DNA from: an uncultured SAR86 cluster bacterium
GTDB taxonomy: Bacteria; Pseudomonadota; Gammaproteobacteria; Magnimaribacterales; D2472
Reading direction: 5' to 3'
Length of the DNA stretch: 64,000 nucleotides
Assembly: GCA_902623535.1 (NCBI GenBank)
Contig: CACNUA010000003.1
Coordinates: forward strand, 52,518 to 116,517
This document shows positions 52,601 through 61,167 of the stretch, piece after piece (position 1 is the stretch's first letter; each line of letters begins with the position of its first letter). Both the position numbers and the translations under genes were made by a program. The notes beneath the pieces were generated by a model. The model saw only the letters and a list, made by a program, of their open reading frames with translations. It ran no database searches and was not told the DNA's origin.

Positions 52601-55600
52601 GGTAGTAATGATTGTTGAAGCGGTTTCTCCAATTTGTTCTAGATAATAAGCAGGTAAACTCGATCCTGAAGATCCTCGCGTTGCGGTTGCACTAAAGCCA
52701 GTGCGGGATGCTGAATTGTAAGCTGCTGAATAACGCAAGACTGCTGAATTAAGCTCTTCAACATTCCCTACATTGACGGTAAAGGTATCGGTCACTGAGG
52801 TGCCGCCTACGGTAGCGGTTAAAGTAAGGGCATAACTTTGAGTTGTTTCATAGTCTAGCGTTGCGTTGGTGGTCACATTTCCTGATGAATCAACACTAAA
52901 GTTACTGCTGCCCGTTCCACTAAGCGTATAAGTAATGCTGTCACTGTCGGGATTATTAATACTGGAGCTAGCCACAGCTGTGCCAGAACTAGATGATTCT
53001 GCTAACGCGGCCCCACTGTTAGCAAGCGTGGTTGCTAGAGTATTAATGGTAATGTCATTAATGCTTATGTTAATCGTTTCAGTATCGGTGTTGGTGCCAT
53101 CGGTCACGGTAACAGTAAGTGAGTATGAAGAGGTAGTTTCATAATCCATCGCTGCTGCCGTGGTGATCACCCCGCTGCTGGAAATGGCAAACTTATCGCT
53201 GCCAGTACCTGATAGTGTATAGGTCACTGAAGCACTGTCTTGTTGCGTTAAAGTTGAGGTTGCGACTTGGGTTCCGGTGCTTACTCCTTCGTTAATGGCA
53301 GGTGAGGTACTTGAGAGTGCTAAGGCAAATTCATCCACGTCACTGACATTAATGGTGATGGTTTCTTGCGTTGAATTGGTTCCATCGCTGGCGGTTAAAG
53401 TAATCGTATAGGAAGTAGTTGTTTCATAATCTAAGCTACTGGCCACAGTAACATTACCGTTGGCATCAACGCTAAAGTTGTCGCTGCCGGTGCCACTTAA
53501 AGAGTAGCTAATGGAACTCGATTCTGGATCACTCGCTGAGCTGGTCGCAACGGTAGTTCCGGTGGCTGCATCTTCTGCAACACTTGAGGCTGCTAAGGTT
53601 GTGGTAACGGTTGGCGCTTCATTGATATCCCCCACATTGATGGTGAGGGTTTCAGAAACGGTATTATCGCCATCGGATGCAGTTAAAGTAATTTCGTATG
53701 CAGTTGCGGTTTCATAATCCAGTGCACTCGCTAGAGTCACCGTACCATCAGAACTGACTGAAAAATTTTCACTGCCGGTACCAGATAGACTATAGGTGAT
53801 TGCTCCTGCTTCAGGGTCGGTTACTGAACTGGTAGCAATCGTAGTGCCAGTGGCCGTATTTTCTTGGAAGGCATTGAAAGCAACGGTCGCACTTAGAGAT
53901 GGCGCTTCATTGACGTCGGCAACACTCACAGTAATGACTTCAGTAGAAGCATAAGTGCCATCATCGACAACGACGGTTAGTTCATAAGAGGTTGTCGTTT
54001 CATAATCCAAAGCACTGGCAAGAGTAATGTTACCGCTGGTATCAATACTAAAGTTATCGCTCCCAGTTCCGCTGAGTGTATAAGTCACCGCACTACCCTC
54101 AGGATCGGCGGCATTAACCGATGCAATGGCAGCCCCAACAGCAGAATTTTCAGCAAACGAAGCAGCACTTAAAGTTGCTGCAATGGTGGCAGGCTCATCA
54201 TCATTAATTACATTAATAGTAATCTCTTCGGTGGTGATATTGGTACCATCAGATACTTCCAATGTCATGACTATAGTTGAGTTAGTCTCAAAATCTAAAT
54301 TGCCAGTAAGGGTTACCTCGCCAGTTTCAGAGACCGTCATCAGTTCACTGCCGGCACCACTTAGTGAATAAGTTAAAGCATTGCCTTCTGGATCGGTGGC
54401 ACTAAAGGTTGCCACCACGGTTCCTGCTGGAACAGTTTCAGAGACATTGACCTGATTAGCAACGAGATCTGCACTGATGGCAGCCTCACTAATCGTGTTG
54501 ACCGGTTCAACAGAAAGCTCCGCCGCTTCATCCACATCGGCGACGTTTAAAGCTAGGGCAACTTCTTGGACATCACCGTTATCGCTGGTAAAAGTCACGG
54601 TCAGTTCAACCGCTTCTTGGCTTTCATGATCTAAAGCTTCGGTAATTTCTAAGGAGTTGGTTTCTTCGTTGTAAGTAAAGGCCTCACTGCCCTCACCTTC
54701 AACAGTTACGGTGTAATTTTGGTCGCCGGGGTTAACCACAGCGAATGAGACTAAACTAATCTCAGTCGTGTTTTCATCCACAATTTCAACCACTTCAGAA
54801 GTTTCCACTTCAAAAATGGGTGCGACTTCTGCAGTCGTTTCTTGGGTGGTTTGCGCAACTTCTTCGGTGACTTCCTCGGTGGAGCTCTCATCCACATCAA
54901 CTAAATCAACTTCGGTTTCAACTTCAAACGCATCAGCCGTGCCCAGTTCATCAGGCGCAACATCAGAGGAAACATCCGAGACTCCTGAGCTATCTAAAAG
55001 TCCCTCATCAACTTCAACTTCAGTTGTTCCGCTATCACCTCCAGTATCAGCAACTTCAGTGGTGACTTCAGTATCCGATTCATTCTCTTGCGCGACTTCC
55101 GTGGTGGGTTCATCGCTTGATGAATCCGAAGATGCGTCATCGGATGAACTGTCACTAGCCACTGAATCATCAGCAGAAGATTCATCACTTGAGGATTCTT
55201 CAGAAGAAGACTCATCATTGGATGAATCATCAGAGCTTGAATCGTCAGAGCTTTCTTCGCTTGAGGATTCCTCTGAGCTAGATTCATCTGAACTTTCTTC
55301 GCTGGATTCTTCAGAACTTGATTCATCTGAGCTTTCTTCTGAAGAAGACTCATCTGAACTTTCTTCACTAGAAGATTCATCACTGGAAGATTCTTCTTCG
55401 GCTGGCTCTTCTTCGCTAGCTTCAAGTTCATCTTGAACGGCTTCGAGACTTTCTTCAGTTACCGGTTCAGGTTCGGAGGGTTCAGAGTCGGCTGATTCCA
55501 CTGTCACAGAAAAGCCTGGCTCAGTAATGGTCGTAATAAAATCACTGCCGCACTGATCGCCAAACGTATCTAAGTCGACACAGTTGGGTGTGACTGTCAT

Positions 55601-56065
55601 CTCCTCGCCATACAAGAAGGTTGCATTCACTTGCGAACCATCAGTCTGGACAATGCCAATTCCCCCTCTGATACCTACGGTGGCGGAGTTAGTTCTTATG
55701 AGCGCGGGCTGTTTTTTAGTAACCTTACCGCCAACAATTCTTAGAAGACCTCGTGCGGTTACTTCTAATGATCCTTCAGCCGTTTCAGGATTATAAATAA
55801 ATCGATCAAGGACCACACTTGAGTTCGGCCCAACTGAAAAGGCGGTACCATCGAGGAGCAACATTTGAGCTTTTCCAATTTCATCGGTTTCAATGGTGTG
55901 ATTTTGAATGATTTGGTAGCCGGCCTCAACTAACTTGCGTTCTTGTTCAAGCGTTAAATCAGTTGTATTACGATTAACTGCAGCAGCCACACCAATTTGA
56001 TCTTGAGCAAAGATGAATGATGAAAAGGTTACTAAAAATAAAAAATGTAATCTAATTGTCTGCAA
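49655..56065 (-). CDS. Giant secreted FecR-domain / cadherin-repeat surface protein (2136 aa) with TbpB-like C-terminal barrel motif
   Basis: Signal peptide ...FSSFIFAQ; FecR-like GTAFSVGPNSSVVLDRFIYNPETAEGSLEVTARGLLRIVGG...TNSATVGIRGG; Ser/Asp/Glu linker; about 7 cadherin-like repeats (ITYSLSGTGSDNFSVD..G.VTLASALDYETTTSY.LTLTASDG); C-terminal SGSLDFTNFDDKNAI...GALYGDTSPDESGGRI. Confidence 0.88.
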   Translation of the reverse strand: MQTIRLHFLFLVTFSSFIFAQDQIGVAAAVNRNTTDLTLEQERKLVEAGYQIIQNHTIETDEIGKAQMLLLDGTAFSVGPNSSVVLDRFIYNPETAEGSLEVTARGLLRIVGGKVTKKQPALIRTNSATVGIRGGIGIVQTDGSQVNATFLYGEEMTVTPNCVDLDTFGDQCGSDFITTITEPGFSVTVESADSEPSEPEPVTEESLEAVQDELEASEEEPAEEESSSDESSSEESSDESSSEESSDESSSEESSEESSDESSSEESSSEESSDDSSSDDSSNDESSSEESSSDESSADDSVASDSSSDDASSDSSSDEPTTEVAQENESDTEVTTEVADTGGDSGTTEVEVDEGLLDSSGVSDVSSDVAPDELGTADAFEVETEVDLVDVDESSTEEVTEEVAQTTQETTAEVAPIFEVETSEVVEIVDENTTEISLVSFAVVNPGDQNYTVTVEGEGSEAFTYNEETNSLEITEALDHESQEAVELTVTFTSDNGDVQEVALALNVADVDEAAELSVEPVNTISEAAISADLVANQVNVSETVPAGTVVATFSATDPEGNALTYSLSGAGSELMTVSETGEVTLTGNLDFETNSTIVMTLEVSDGTNITTEEITINVINDDEPATIAATLSAASFAENSAVGAAIASVNAADPEGSAVTYTLSGTGSDNFSIDTSGNITLASALDYETTTSYELTVVVDDGTYASTEVITVSVADVNEAPSLSATVAFNAFQENTATGTTIATSSVTDPEAGAITYSLSGTGSENFSVSSDGTVTLASALDYETATAYEITLTASDGDNTVSETLTINVGDINEAPTVTTTLAASSVAEDAATGTTVATSSASDPESSSISYSLSGTGSDNFSVDANGNVTVASSLDYETTTSYTITLTASDGTNSTQETITINVSDVDEFALALSSTSPAINEGVSTGTQVATSTLTQQDSASVTYTLSGTGSDKFAISSSGVITTAAAMDYETTSSYSLTVTVTDGTNTDTETINISINDITINTLATTLANSGAALAESSSSGTAVASSSINNPDSDSITYTLSGTGSSNFSVDSSGNVTTNATLDYETTQSYALTLTATVGGTSVTDTFTVNVGNVEELNSAVLRYSAAYNSASRTGFSATATRGSSGSSLPAYYLEQIGETASTIITTVDNTNNDSVPVEIAGGTLLNWRYFFPIDTTGAGQFAFAPNSVALDAKYKSLLGTSVTTTISNSEVITAGRLSGGNFWFMATDKAAQSISYQSDNGQRNHAVILGNSSWFGGVNSVSSSTSGTWPYYLDQRGYSVQSCLSGSLSDCLTGASIDIDDVGIIIGQHIGTQQWGTYEDNNFEDLEAWLDGGGVLYHVIWEHTNGCCGGSTTMTQIQPLFNTWLGTGHGLAGVNGYEGRVLHTFADLSLVSGTTLDYSGLSGKKYYTNASGGINIPSVCNSLANGGGSGNSVFFVCDPGRTGSAGTFVGVADVNSFQLGSSSDGGSENRDIMNWVTGLGTGTATTSSYNLFQDQVTLAGRVYTDTMLSDYYTTYALGPKQIFAFAIIPIEYFAASGTTNDYFYPNFIPTNVWSYGDVGVDYCAATNQNSCSSNYWLAYEWASYALDSNLTLCTNRFVNCANYIPEGQSLWWQVINTSGVGVGLWAQISFKDSYDGASGSTTRDDQESLLNVVISNVDYRKNDTTRYSAGDTGLGMDGYHYWSYQGATNADNDGLGINYGTSSIECASSNDSGCFWADAGTDHPRAAMVTSSDPYKSGNMSLSVNYNSNTDTFSTGSFNAAIIQQNITRANPSGTYPSQTIANFRKSSFYTSSASTYSGFFSGILEFDVSGSGNSQLASMRSSSTLASFTFDTTNDDVQVVAPMTIGVAPANNYTANWTTVDTGSMTLKFGDATNDEAKSAYLSSEVFGAEIQDDGAQIDGTSGGSNNLAGVMVSYNTLDTEDSDLFHSGGNDSMPDTAYSTWGFWAMSSVDISPNTGAQNASVHLGTWVGGETLAQSEIPTAGAASMSGAAVMNVAYRYNQTGTNYDVHKYTTTADVAASFTWGSSGYSGSLDFTNFDDKNAIVSNAGFTSFTVAITGTDHTYSGNSTTSLQNDWLGGASVAGALYGDTSPDESGGRINVNLYKSGDTGTAGANDFYMAEGIYLLD
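52760..54760 (-). repeat. About seven cadherin-like ~107-aa repeats inside the giant surface protein (approximate limits)
   Basis: Recurrent (I/V)TY(S/T)LSGTGS(D/E)NFS(V/I) ... (L/M)DYET(T/A)(T/S)(S/A)Y(E/T/S)(L/I)T(L/V) spacing. Confidence 0.85.
55119..55412 (-). repeat. Low-complexity Ser/Glu/Asp linker (SSDESSSEESSDES...)
   Basis: Near-tandem Ser/acid codon repeats. Confidence 0.9.
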
Positions 56066-56128
56066 AAATTAATTCTCCCTTAAAATTTTTTAAGGCTTAG
56101 TTATATGAATTCAGCACATTCTATTAAA

Positions 56129-56149
56129 AAAATGACAATTTGTCACTTT
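56129..56149. promoter_or_regulatory. TetR-type operator upstream of giant surface-protein gene
   Basis: AAAATGACAATTTGTCACTTTT; TGAC-N5-GTCA. Confidence 0.65.
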
Positions 56150-56150
56150 T

Positions 56151-57509
56151 TTATTTAAAACATTGATAATTTAATGTTGCTGAATAGTTATTAGCACTTC
56201 GTTTGTAAATATTGATGGTGCTTCTTGAGTCACTGAAAACAGCCCCAAGATTAGTTGACCAACACAAACCAATGGATCGAGTCAGATTAATTCTTAAGGT
56301 CTCAAGACGATCAACACGTTTACCAAAGAGTGGAAAGTCAGCGTCGTGCGCCTTATCTGCATAACTGTACTTGGATGAGAGCTGCCAACCAGTTTCCAGC
56401 GGTTTTGAATAGGTCAATTCAAAACCTAAATTTTCAAAAAATTCATAATCAACCCCACCACGGAAATTTTCTATGATGGCTTTGTAGCCAACAATTCCTT
56501 GACCACCTGGGATGGAAAAAGTTTGACCGAAGGCAAAGCCATTAATGCGTCCACTTTTCATGGGCGAGGTAGCAAAAGATTTTTCATCTCGGTAATAAGA
56601 TAACAAAATTGACGAACCATTGGATAATAGGCCTGAGTAATCAAGGCTAATGCGCCCACTTCTGAGGATTTCCTCTCGATTAAGAACCACCCTGACTAAA
56701 TTAATACTTGGAGAAAAAACAGCATCTTCGATATCTAGAAAACTTAGTAAATCGCAACATCCGTGTTGGGTTACCCTGAAGAAGTTTTCATCCAAATTAA
56801 AATTACGTCTAACTGAGATCACATTGCTTTGCACATTGAACTGTTTGTAAGTATTAAAAACATCACTTCCATAGCTAAAGAAATATTGAATGTTGTCACC
56901 TCTTGGATGATTAAGGTCTTGATCAAGGCTTAGGGAATAATTAAGCAAGGTGCTTTTATCGGATGCCCTTTTTGAGTCATCATCCACATCTAATAAAAAA
57001 TCACCAATCTCAATAAAGTCTGCATTGATACCAGAATTACCGTTAGTGGTGTGCTTAAAGCCCATGCTTATAGTTTGTTGAAACTTGATGGGCTCCTGAG
57101 CTTCTTCAATGGCCTCTAAAAATTGATTTACTCGATTGAGAACTTCCGGTGGTGGATTAAATTCTTTAACGCTTTTTAGATAAGTATTTGCTAATGCAAA
57201 AGCTCCTAACCTGAAGTACAAAACCCCTAGCTCAAGCCTGATTCGGGGAAGTTCATTATCGTAGATTAGCATCTGCTCAAACACCCCAATAGCGGCCTCA
57301 AGATCACCTACTAAAATGGATAAATTGGCATATTCAAACAAGAGTGTTAGGTTTGTGGGATCGGCAAACATCTTTTTAAAAACTGCATCCCTCTGCTCTT
57401 GAACTTTTGCCAATGCAGCAGGATCAGTAATCGCCGGCGCCACGTTTTGTGCCTGAAGGGAATCGATGTATAAGGTTGATGCAATTAAAAGCGCAATAAT
57501 TTTTTTCAA
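56151..57509 (-). CDS. TPR + beta-barrel outer-membrane protein, Slam/DUF560-like; start revised to TTG at 57509
   Basis: Signal peptide (M)KKIIALLIASTLYIDSLQAQ; N-terminal TPR (NLTLLFEYANLSILVGDLEAAIGVFEQMLIYDNELPRIRLELGVLYFRLGAFALANTYL); C-terminal barrel strands ending ATLNYQCFK. Confidence 0.78.
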   Translation of the reverse strand: MKKIIALLIASTLYIDSLQAQNVAPAITDPAALAKVQEQRDAVFKKMFADPTNLTLLFEYANLSILVGDLEAAIGVFEQMLIYDNELPRIRLELGVLYFRLGAFALANTYLKSVKEFNPPPEVLNRVNQFLEAIEEAQEPIKFQQTISMGFKHTTNGNSGINADFIEIGDFLLDVDDDSKRASDKSTLLNYSLSLDQDLNHPRGDNIQYFFSYGSDVFNTYKQFNVQSNVISVRRNFNLDENFFRVTQHGCCDLLSFLDIEDAVFSPSINLVRVVLNREEILRSGRISLDYSGLLSNGSSILLSYYRDEKSFATSPMKSGRINGFAFGQTFSIPGGQGIVGYKAIIENFRGGVDYEFFENLGFELTYSKPLETGWQLSSKYSYADKAHDADFPLFGKRVDRLETLRINLTRSIGLCWSTNLGAVFSDSRSTINIYKRSANNYSATLNYQCFK

Positions 57510-57523
57510 GATATATGATTCCC

Positions 57524-57544
57524 AAAATGACAATGCGTCATTTT
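57524..57544. promoter_or_regulatory. TetR-type operator in divergent promoter
   Basis: AAAATGAC-AATGC-GTCATTTT, perfect 8-bp arms. Confidence 0.75.
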
Positions 57545-57585
57545 ACTACTAAGATGCGAGTTTTTAAATTATTATTTGTATCATA

Positions 57586-58224
57586 ATGGCAAAAAAAATA
57601 AAGAAGTCAGATCTCACCAAAGCTAGGCTAATGCAGGCTATGTGGGAGCTTATCTTAGAAGGTGATAAAGTTATTTCGGTTAAGACCATCACTGACAAGG
57701 CAGAAACAGCATATGGATCATTTTATCGCTATTACAAAAATTTAGATCAAGTTCATAAGGAATTAATTGAACATCGAGCCACCATTCTAGCTGAATTTGC
57801 TGAAACAGAATTATTAAATATTGAATCGCCATTATTGCGCTTATATGTGGGTTATTACTTTGCCATGGGAATTTTCCAGCAAGAAAATGTTTATCAGTGG
57901 CTAAGGCAGCACCCTAATTTTATGAATCAAACATGGGCAAACTTCACACATGCAACGGCTGAGGCATTTTTAAAAGAGTCCCTTGAGGTGAAAGATGTTC
58001 CTGAATTTACGCAGGAAAATTATGAACACTACCTTCGTGTGAGAGAATACATTTATTGGACCTATCAGCATATTATTCGACAACTCAATGAGGGCAAAAA
58101 ACTGGATGTCATCTACTTAGAATTTATGGATGCAGTGAATTTGTTTAATTTACCTCCTCAGATTCATCAAAAACTAACCAAAGAAGCAGTTACTCTAGCA
58201 GTCAAATATACCCTGCCAACATAG
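57586..58224 (+). CDS. TetR/AcrR-family transcriptional regulator
   Basis: TKARLMQAMWELILEGDKVISVKTITDKAETAYGSFYRYYKNLDQVHKEL. Confidence 0.88.
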   Translation: MAKKIKKSDLTKARLMQAMWELILEGDKVISVKTITDKAETAYGSFYRYYKNLDQVHKELIEHRATILAEFAETELLNIESPLLRLYVGYYFAMGIFQQENVYQWLRQHPNFMNQTWANFTHATAEAFLKESLEVKDVPEFTQENYEHYLRVREYIYWTYQHIIRQLNEGKKLDVIYLEFMDAVNLFNLPPQIHQKLTKEAVTLAVKYTLPT

Positions 58225-58241
58225 CTTAAACCTATCCATTC

Positions 58242-60431
58242 ATGCAATTTTCAATTAAACAGATTATTAAAGTAGGACTTTATGGATTGGCTGTCTTGGT
58301 TAGCTTGCTGCCGATTCTTAATCCCTTTAGCATCTTTACGAATTTACAAAACTATTCGTTTGATACCTTTCAGCAACTTTTTCCGAGACAAGTTTATGAA
58401 GACGATCCGGTGGTAATTGTTGATATTGATGATCGCTCTTTAGAGCTAGCAGGACAATGGCCTTGGTCACGAACCACACTTGCAAGATTAACGGATCAAA
58501 CTTACACAGCAGCTGCTTTGGGTTTTGATATCGTCTTCGCTGAGCCTGATCGAACTAACCCCCGTAATCTTATTACTCAGTTTCCTAATAATCTTGCCCT
58601 GAAGCAACAGGTAGAATTACTGCCAGATAATGATGAGATATTTGCTCGAGCTATAGCCAATCATGGCACGGTGGTACTGGGTGTTGCGGTTAATAACTCT
58701 GAAGAAAATTTACCCCTGACTAAGCCAAAATTTGGCCTGGTAACTCAAGGAGATAATCCTAACCAGTTCTTACCTGCCTACACCGGATTAAAAGCAAATA
58801 TTTCCTTACTTGAGGAAAATGCAGCTGGACTTGGAACGATGAGCATTGGTAATAATGATTCGGTGGTGAGAAGCTTACCGACTTTTGATCGTGTTGGAGA
58901 AACCGTGATCCCAAGTTTAGGACTTGAGCTTGCTCGAGTTGCCATTGGTGCTTCAACTTTTCAAATTAAAGCTTCCAATGCATCTAGCGAAGAGGCCTTT
59001 GGCGCCCAAACGGGAATTAATAACATCAAACTTGGACCACTAACCATGCCCACTACACCAGATGGACAATCATGGATTTACTTTGCACCCTCTGCAGACT
59101 TAGTAACTGTATCAGCCTGGGATGTTTTATCTGGATCAATTGATCCTGATTTTTTTTCTGGGAAAGTAGTTTTGGTGGGGACTTCTGCTGCGGGTTTATT
59201 TGATCTTAGATCTACACCAATTGAAAAAAATATTCCTGGTGTCACAATAATTGGTCAATTTGTCCAACAAATTTTTGCTAATGAGTTCTTACAACGTCCC
59301 GATTGGTTGTTTGGTGCTGAATTTATTGCTGGATTAGTTTTATCTTTATTAATAACTTTCATGATTCAAGCTCTTGGCCCGATCGGAGGCTTAACGGTTC
59401 TGGGTGTGGGCTCAGGAGGCATTATTGGTGGCAGCTGGTATTTTTTTAAATCCAAACTATTTTTAGTCGATCCCATTTCACCATTAGTTATAATCCTAAC
59501 TGTCTATGTAGCTGTAACATTCTTTAACTTTCTCTTCACAGAACTCGAAAGAAGTCGAGTGCGCGGTGCTTTTGCACAGTACATGTCACCGGAAATGGTG
59601 AACCGTTTGGCTGAATCCAATGAGTCCTTGAAACTTGGAGGTGAGCGCAAGGATATGACCATGCTATTTTCAGATATTCGTGGTTTTACTAAAATCTCTG
59701 AACAGTATAAACAAGATCCTGAAGCACTCACAGACCTTATTAATCGCCTACTCACAACTTTATCCAATGAAATTTTAGAATGTGAGGGAACTATTGATAA
59801 ATACATGGGAGACTGCATTATGGCTTTCTGGAATGCGCCTGCCTCTCAAGAAAATCATGCTGAGCTAGCTATCAAAGCGGGTGTGAAAATGCGCAAGGCG
59901 CTCAAAGAACTCAATGACGAATTTATTGGTGAGGGAAAGCTTGCTATGGAGATTGGCATTGGTATCAATACAGGTGATTGCATTGTAGGGAATATGGGTT
60001 CCGATAAACGCTTTGACTATACAGTATTGGGCGATGCAGTTAATTTAGCAGCTCGACTTGAGGGCCAATCAGGAACGTATGGTGTCAACATTGTTTTAGG
60101 TGAGGAAACAGCTAAACAAATGCCGGATTTCAAGCTGATTGAATTAGATCTAATAGCGGTAAAAGGTAAAAGTGAGCCGGTTAAAATTTATACCTATTTA
60201 AGTGATTTACATATTGATGAGGCTGCTAAATTAAAAGAACCTCAAAACGCAATGCTGGCAAGTTACAGAGAGCAAAATTGGGATGCAGCAGAACGCTATT
60301 TATTGATGGCAAAAGTGCAGGCTCCTGAATTAGAAAAATACTATCAATACTTTCAAGAAAGGATAAATCAATTTAGAATACACCCCCCAAGTCATGATTG
60401 GAGTGGTGTAAATGTTGCAACAACTAAATAA
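58242..60431 (+). CDS. CHASE2-domain class III adenylate/guanylate cyclase
   Basis: CHASE2 region DDPVVIVDIDDRSLELAGQWPWSRTTLARLTD; three C-terminal TMs; cyclase MTMLFSDIRGFTKISE, IDKYMGDCIMAFWNAP, DYTVLGDAVNLAARLEG. Confidence 0.94.
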   Translation: MQFSIKQIIKVGLYGLAVLVSLLPILNPFSIFTNLQNYSFDTFQQLFPRQVYEDDPVVIVDIDDRSLELAGQWPWSRTTLARLTDQTYTAAALGFDIVFAEPDRTNPRNLITQFPNNLALKQQVELLPDNDEIFARAIANHGTVVLGVAVNNSEENLPLTKPKFGLVTQGDNPNQFLPAYTGLKANISLLEENAAGLGTMSIGNNDSVVRSLPTFDRVGETVIPSLGLELARVAIGASTFQIKASNASSEEAFGAQTGINNIKLGPLTMPTTPDGQSWIYFAPSADLVTVSAWDVLSGSIDPDFFSGKVVLVGTSAAGLFDLRSTPIEKNIPGVTIIGQFVQQIFANEFLQRPDWLFGAEFIAGLVLSLLITFMIQALGPIGGLTVLGVGSGGIIGGSWYFFKSKLFLVDPISPLVIILTVYVAVTFFNFLFTELERSRVRGAFAQYMSPEMVNRLAESNESLKLGGERKDMTMLFSDIRGFTKISEQYKQDPEALTDLINRLLTTLSNEILECEGTIDKYMGDCIMAFWNAPASQENHAELAIKAGVKMRKALKELNDEFIGEGKLAMEIGIGINTGDCIVGNMGSDKRFDYTVLGDAVNLAARLEGQSGTYGVNIVLGEETAKQMPDFKLIELDLIAVKGKSEPVKIYTYLSDLHIDEAAKLKEPQNAMLASYREQNWDAAERYLLMAKVQAPELEKYYQYFQERINQFRIHPPSHDWSGVNVATTK

Positions 60432-61158
60432 GGCCTTTGTTATAGCTATCGCGACGATCGGCATGCAATCCTATGCCTCTGCAATTATTAATATTGAGGA
60501 CTTACGTCAAGAAGGTGAAGTAGGATTATTTCAATCAATATCTGGTAGCTTTGATGCTTCAAGAGGAAACCGTGATAGAGACTTTTATACATTTACTTAC
60601 AGAATTGATAACAATTCAGAAGCCGTTGATTCTTTCTTAGTACTCAGTCAGTCAGAGAGAAAATATGTTGGTACTGTTATCGATGAATCAAATTTTTTTC
60701 ATGGGCGCTTAATCTTTAAAAATAAATCTAAGTTGCATTATGAGTTATTTGCACAACGCTCAGAAAATCCTTTCAGAAACTATAGAAAAAGAGAGGTCAC
60801 TGGTTTGGGCTTTAGATACCTAATTAATGATCATGCAAGATTAGGTATGGCATTTATAAATGAAGATGAAGAGGATCTAAATATGGTCAATACCAAAACT
60901 GATCGTTTAAATATCTATTTTCATGATGATTTTGAAGTGGGTGAGAATATTTATTTTAATACTACCATCTATGTTCAGCCCTCTATTGACGACTTCAGCG
61001 ATGATGTTAAATCAAGTGCTATTTTTGCTCTTGATTTTGAAGTTAATGAACAAGTTACGATTTCATTTCAATACTCAAGGTTTAACGATAATGCACCACC
61101 GCTTAATGCTGATAAAATGGATGAAAGCATTAGTACAAAATTTTCATGGAATTTCTAG
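60412..61158 (+). CDS. Outer-membrane beta-barrel-like protein
   Basis: Signal peptide; alternating strands; C-terminal STKFSWNF. Confidence 0.65.
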   Translation: MLQQLNKAFVIAIATIGMQSYASAIINIEDLRQEGEVGLFQSISGSFDASRGNRDRDFYTFTYRIDNNSEAVDSFLVLSQSERKYVGTVIDESNFFHGRLIFKNKSKLHYELFAQRSENPFRNYRKREVTGLGFRYLINDHARLGMAFINEDEEDLNMVNTKTDRLNIYFHDDFEVGENIYFNTTIYVQPSIDDFSDDVKSSAIFALDFEVNEQVTISFQYSRFNDNAPPLNADKMDESISTKFSWNF

Positions 61159-61167
61159 GAGAACAAA

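Noticed and set aside
52760-55412. CRISPR-like repetitive signal
   Set aside because: Repeats are in-frame protein-domain repeats with no constant repeat/spacer structure
54994-55431. 145-aa minus-strand ORF rich in Lys/Met/Asn
   Set aside because: Alternate frame of the same low-complexity linker; no recognisable domain
54768-55436. 222-aa plus-strand Ser-rich ORF
   Set aside because: Mirror of the Ser/Asp/Glu linker of the giant protein; codon bias opens the opposite frame
57510-57533. ORF-track start (TTG) of the Slam-like gene
   Set aside because: Starts inside the TetR operator; TTG at 57509 gives a clean signal peptide
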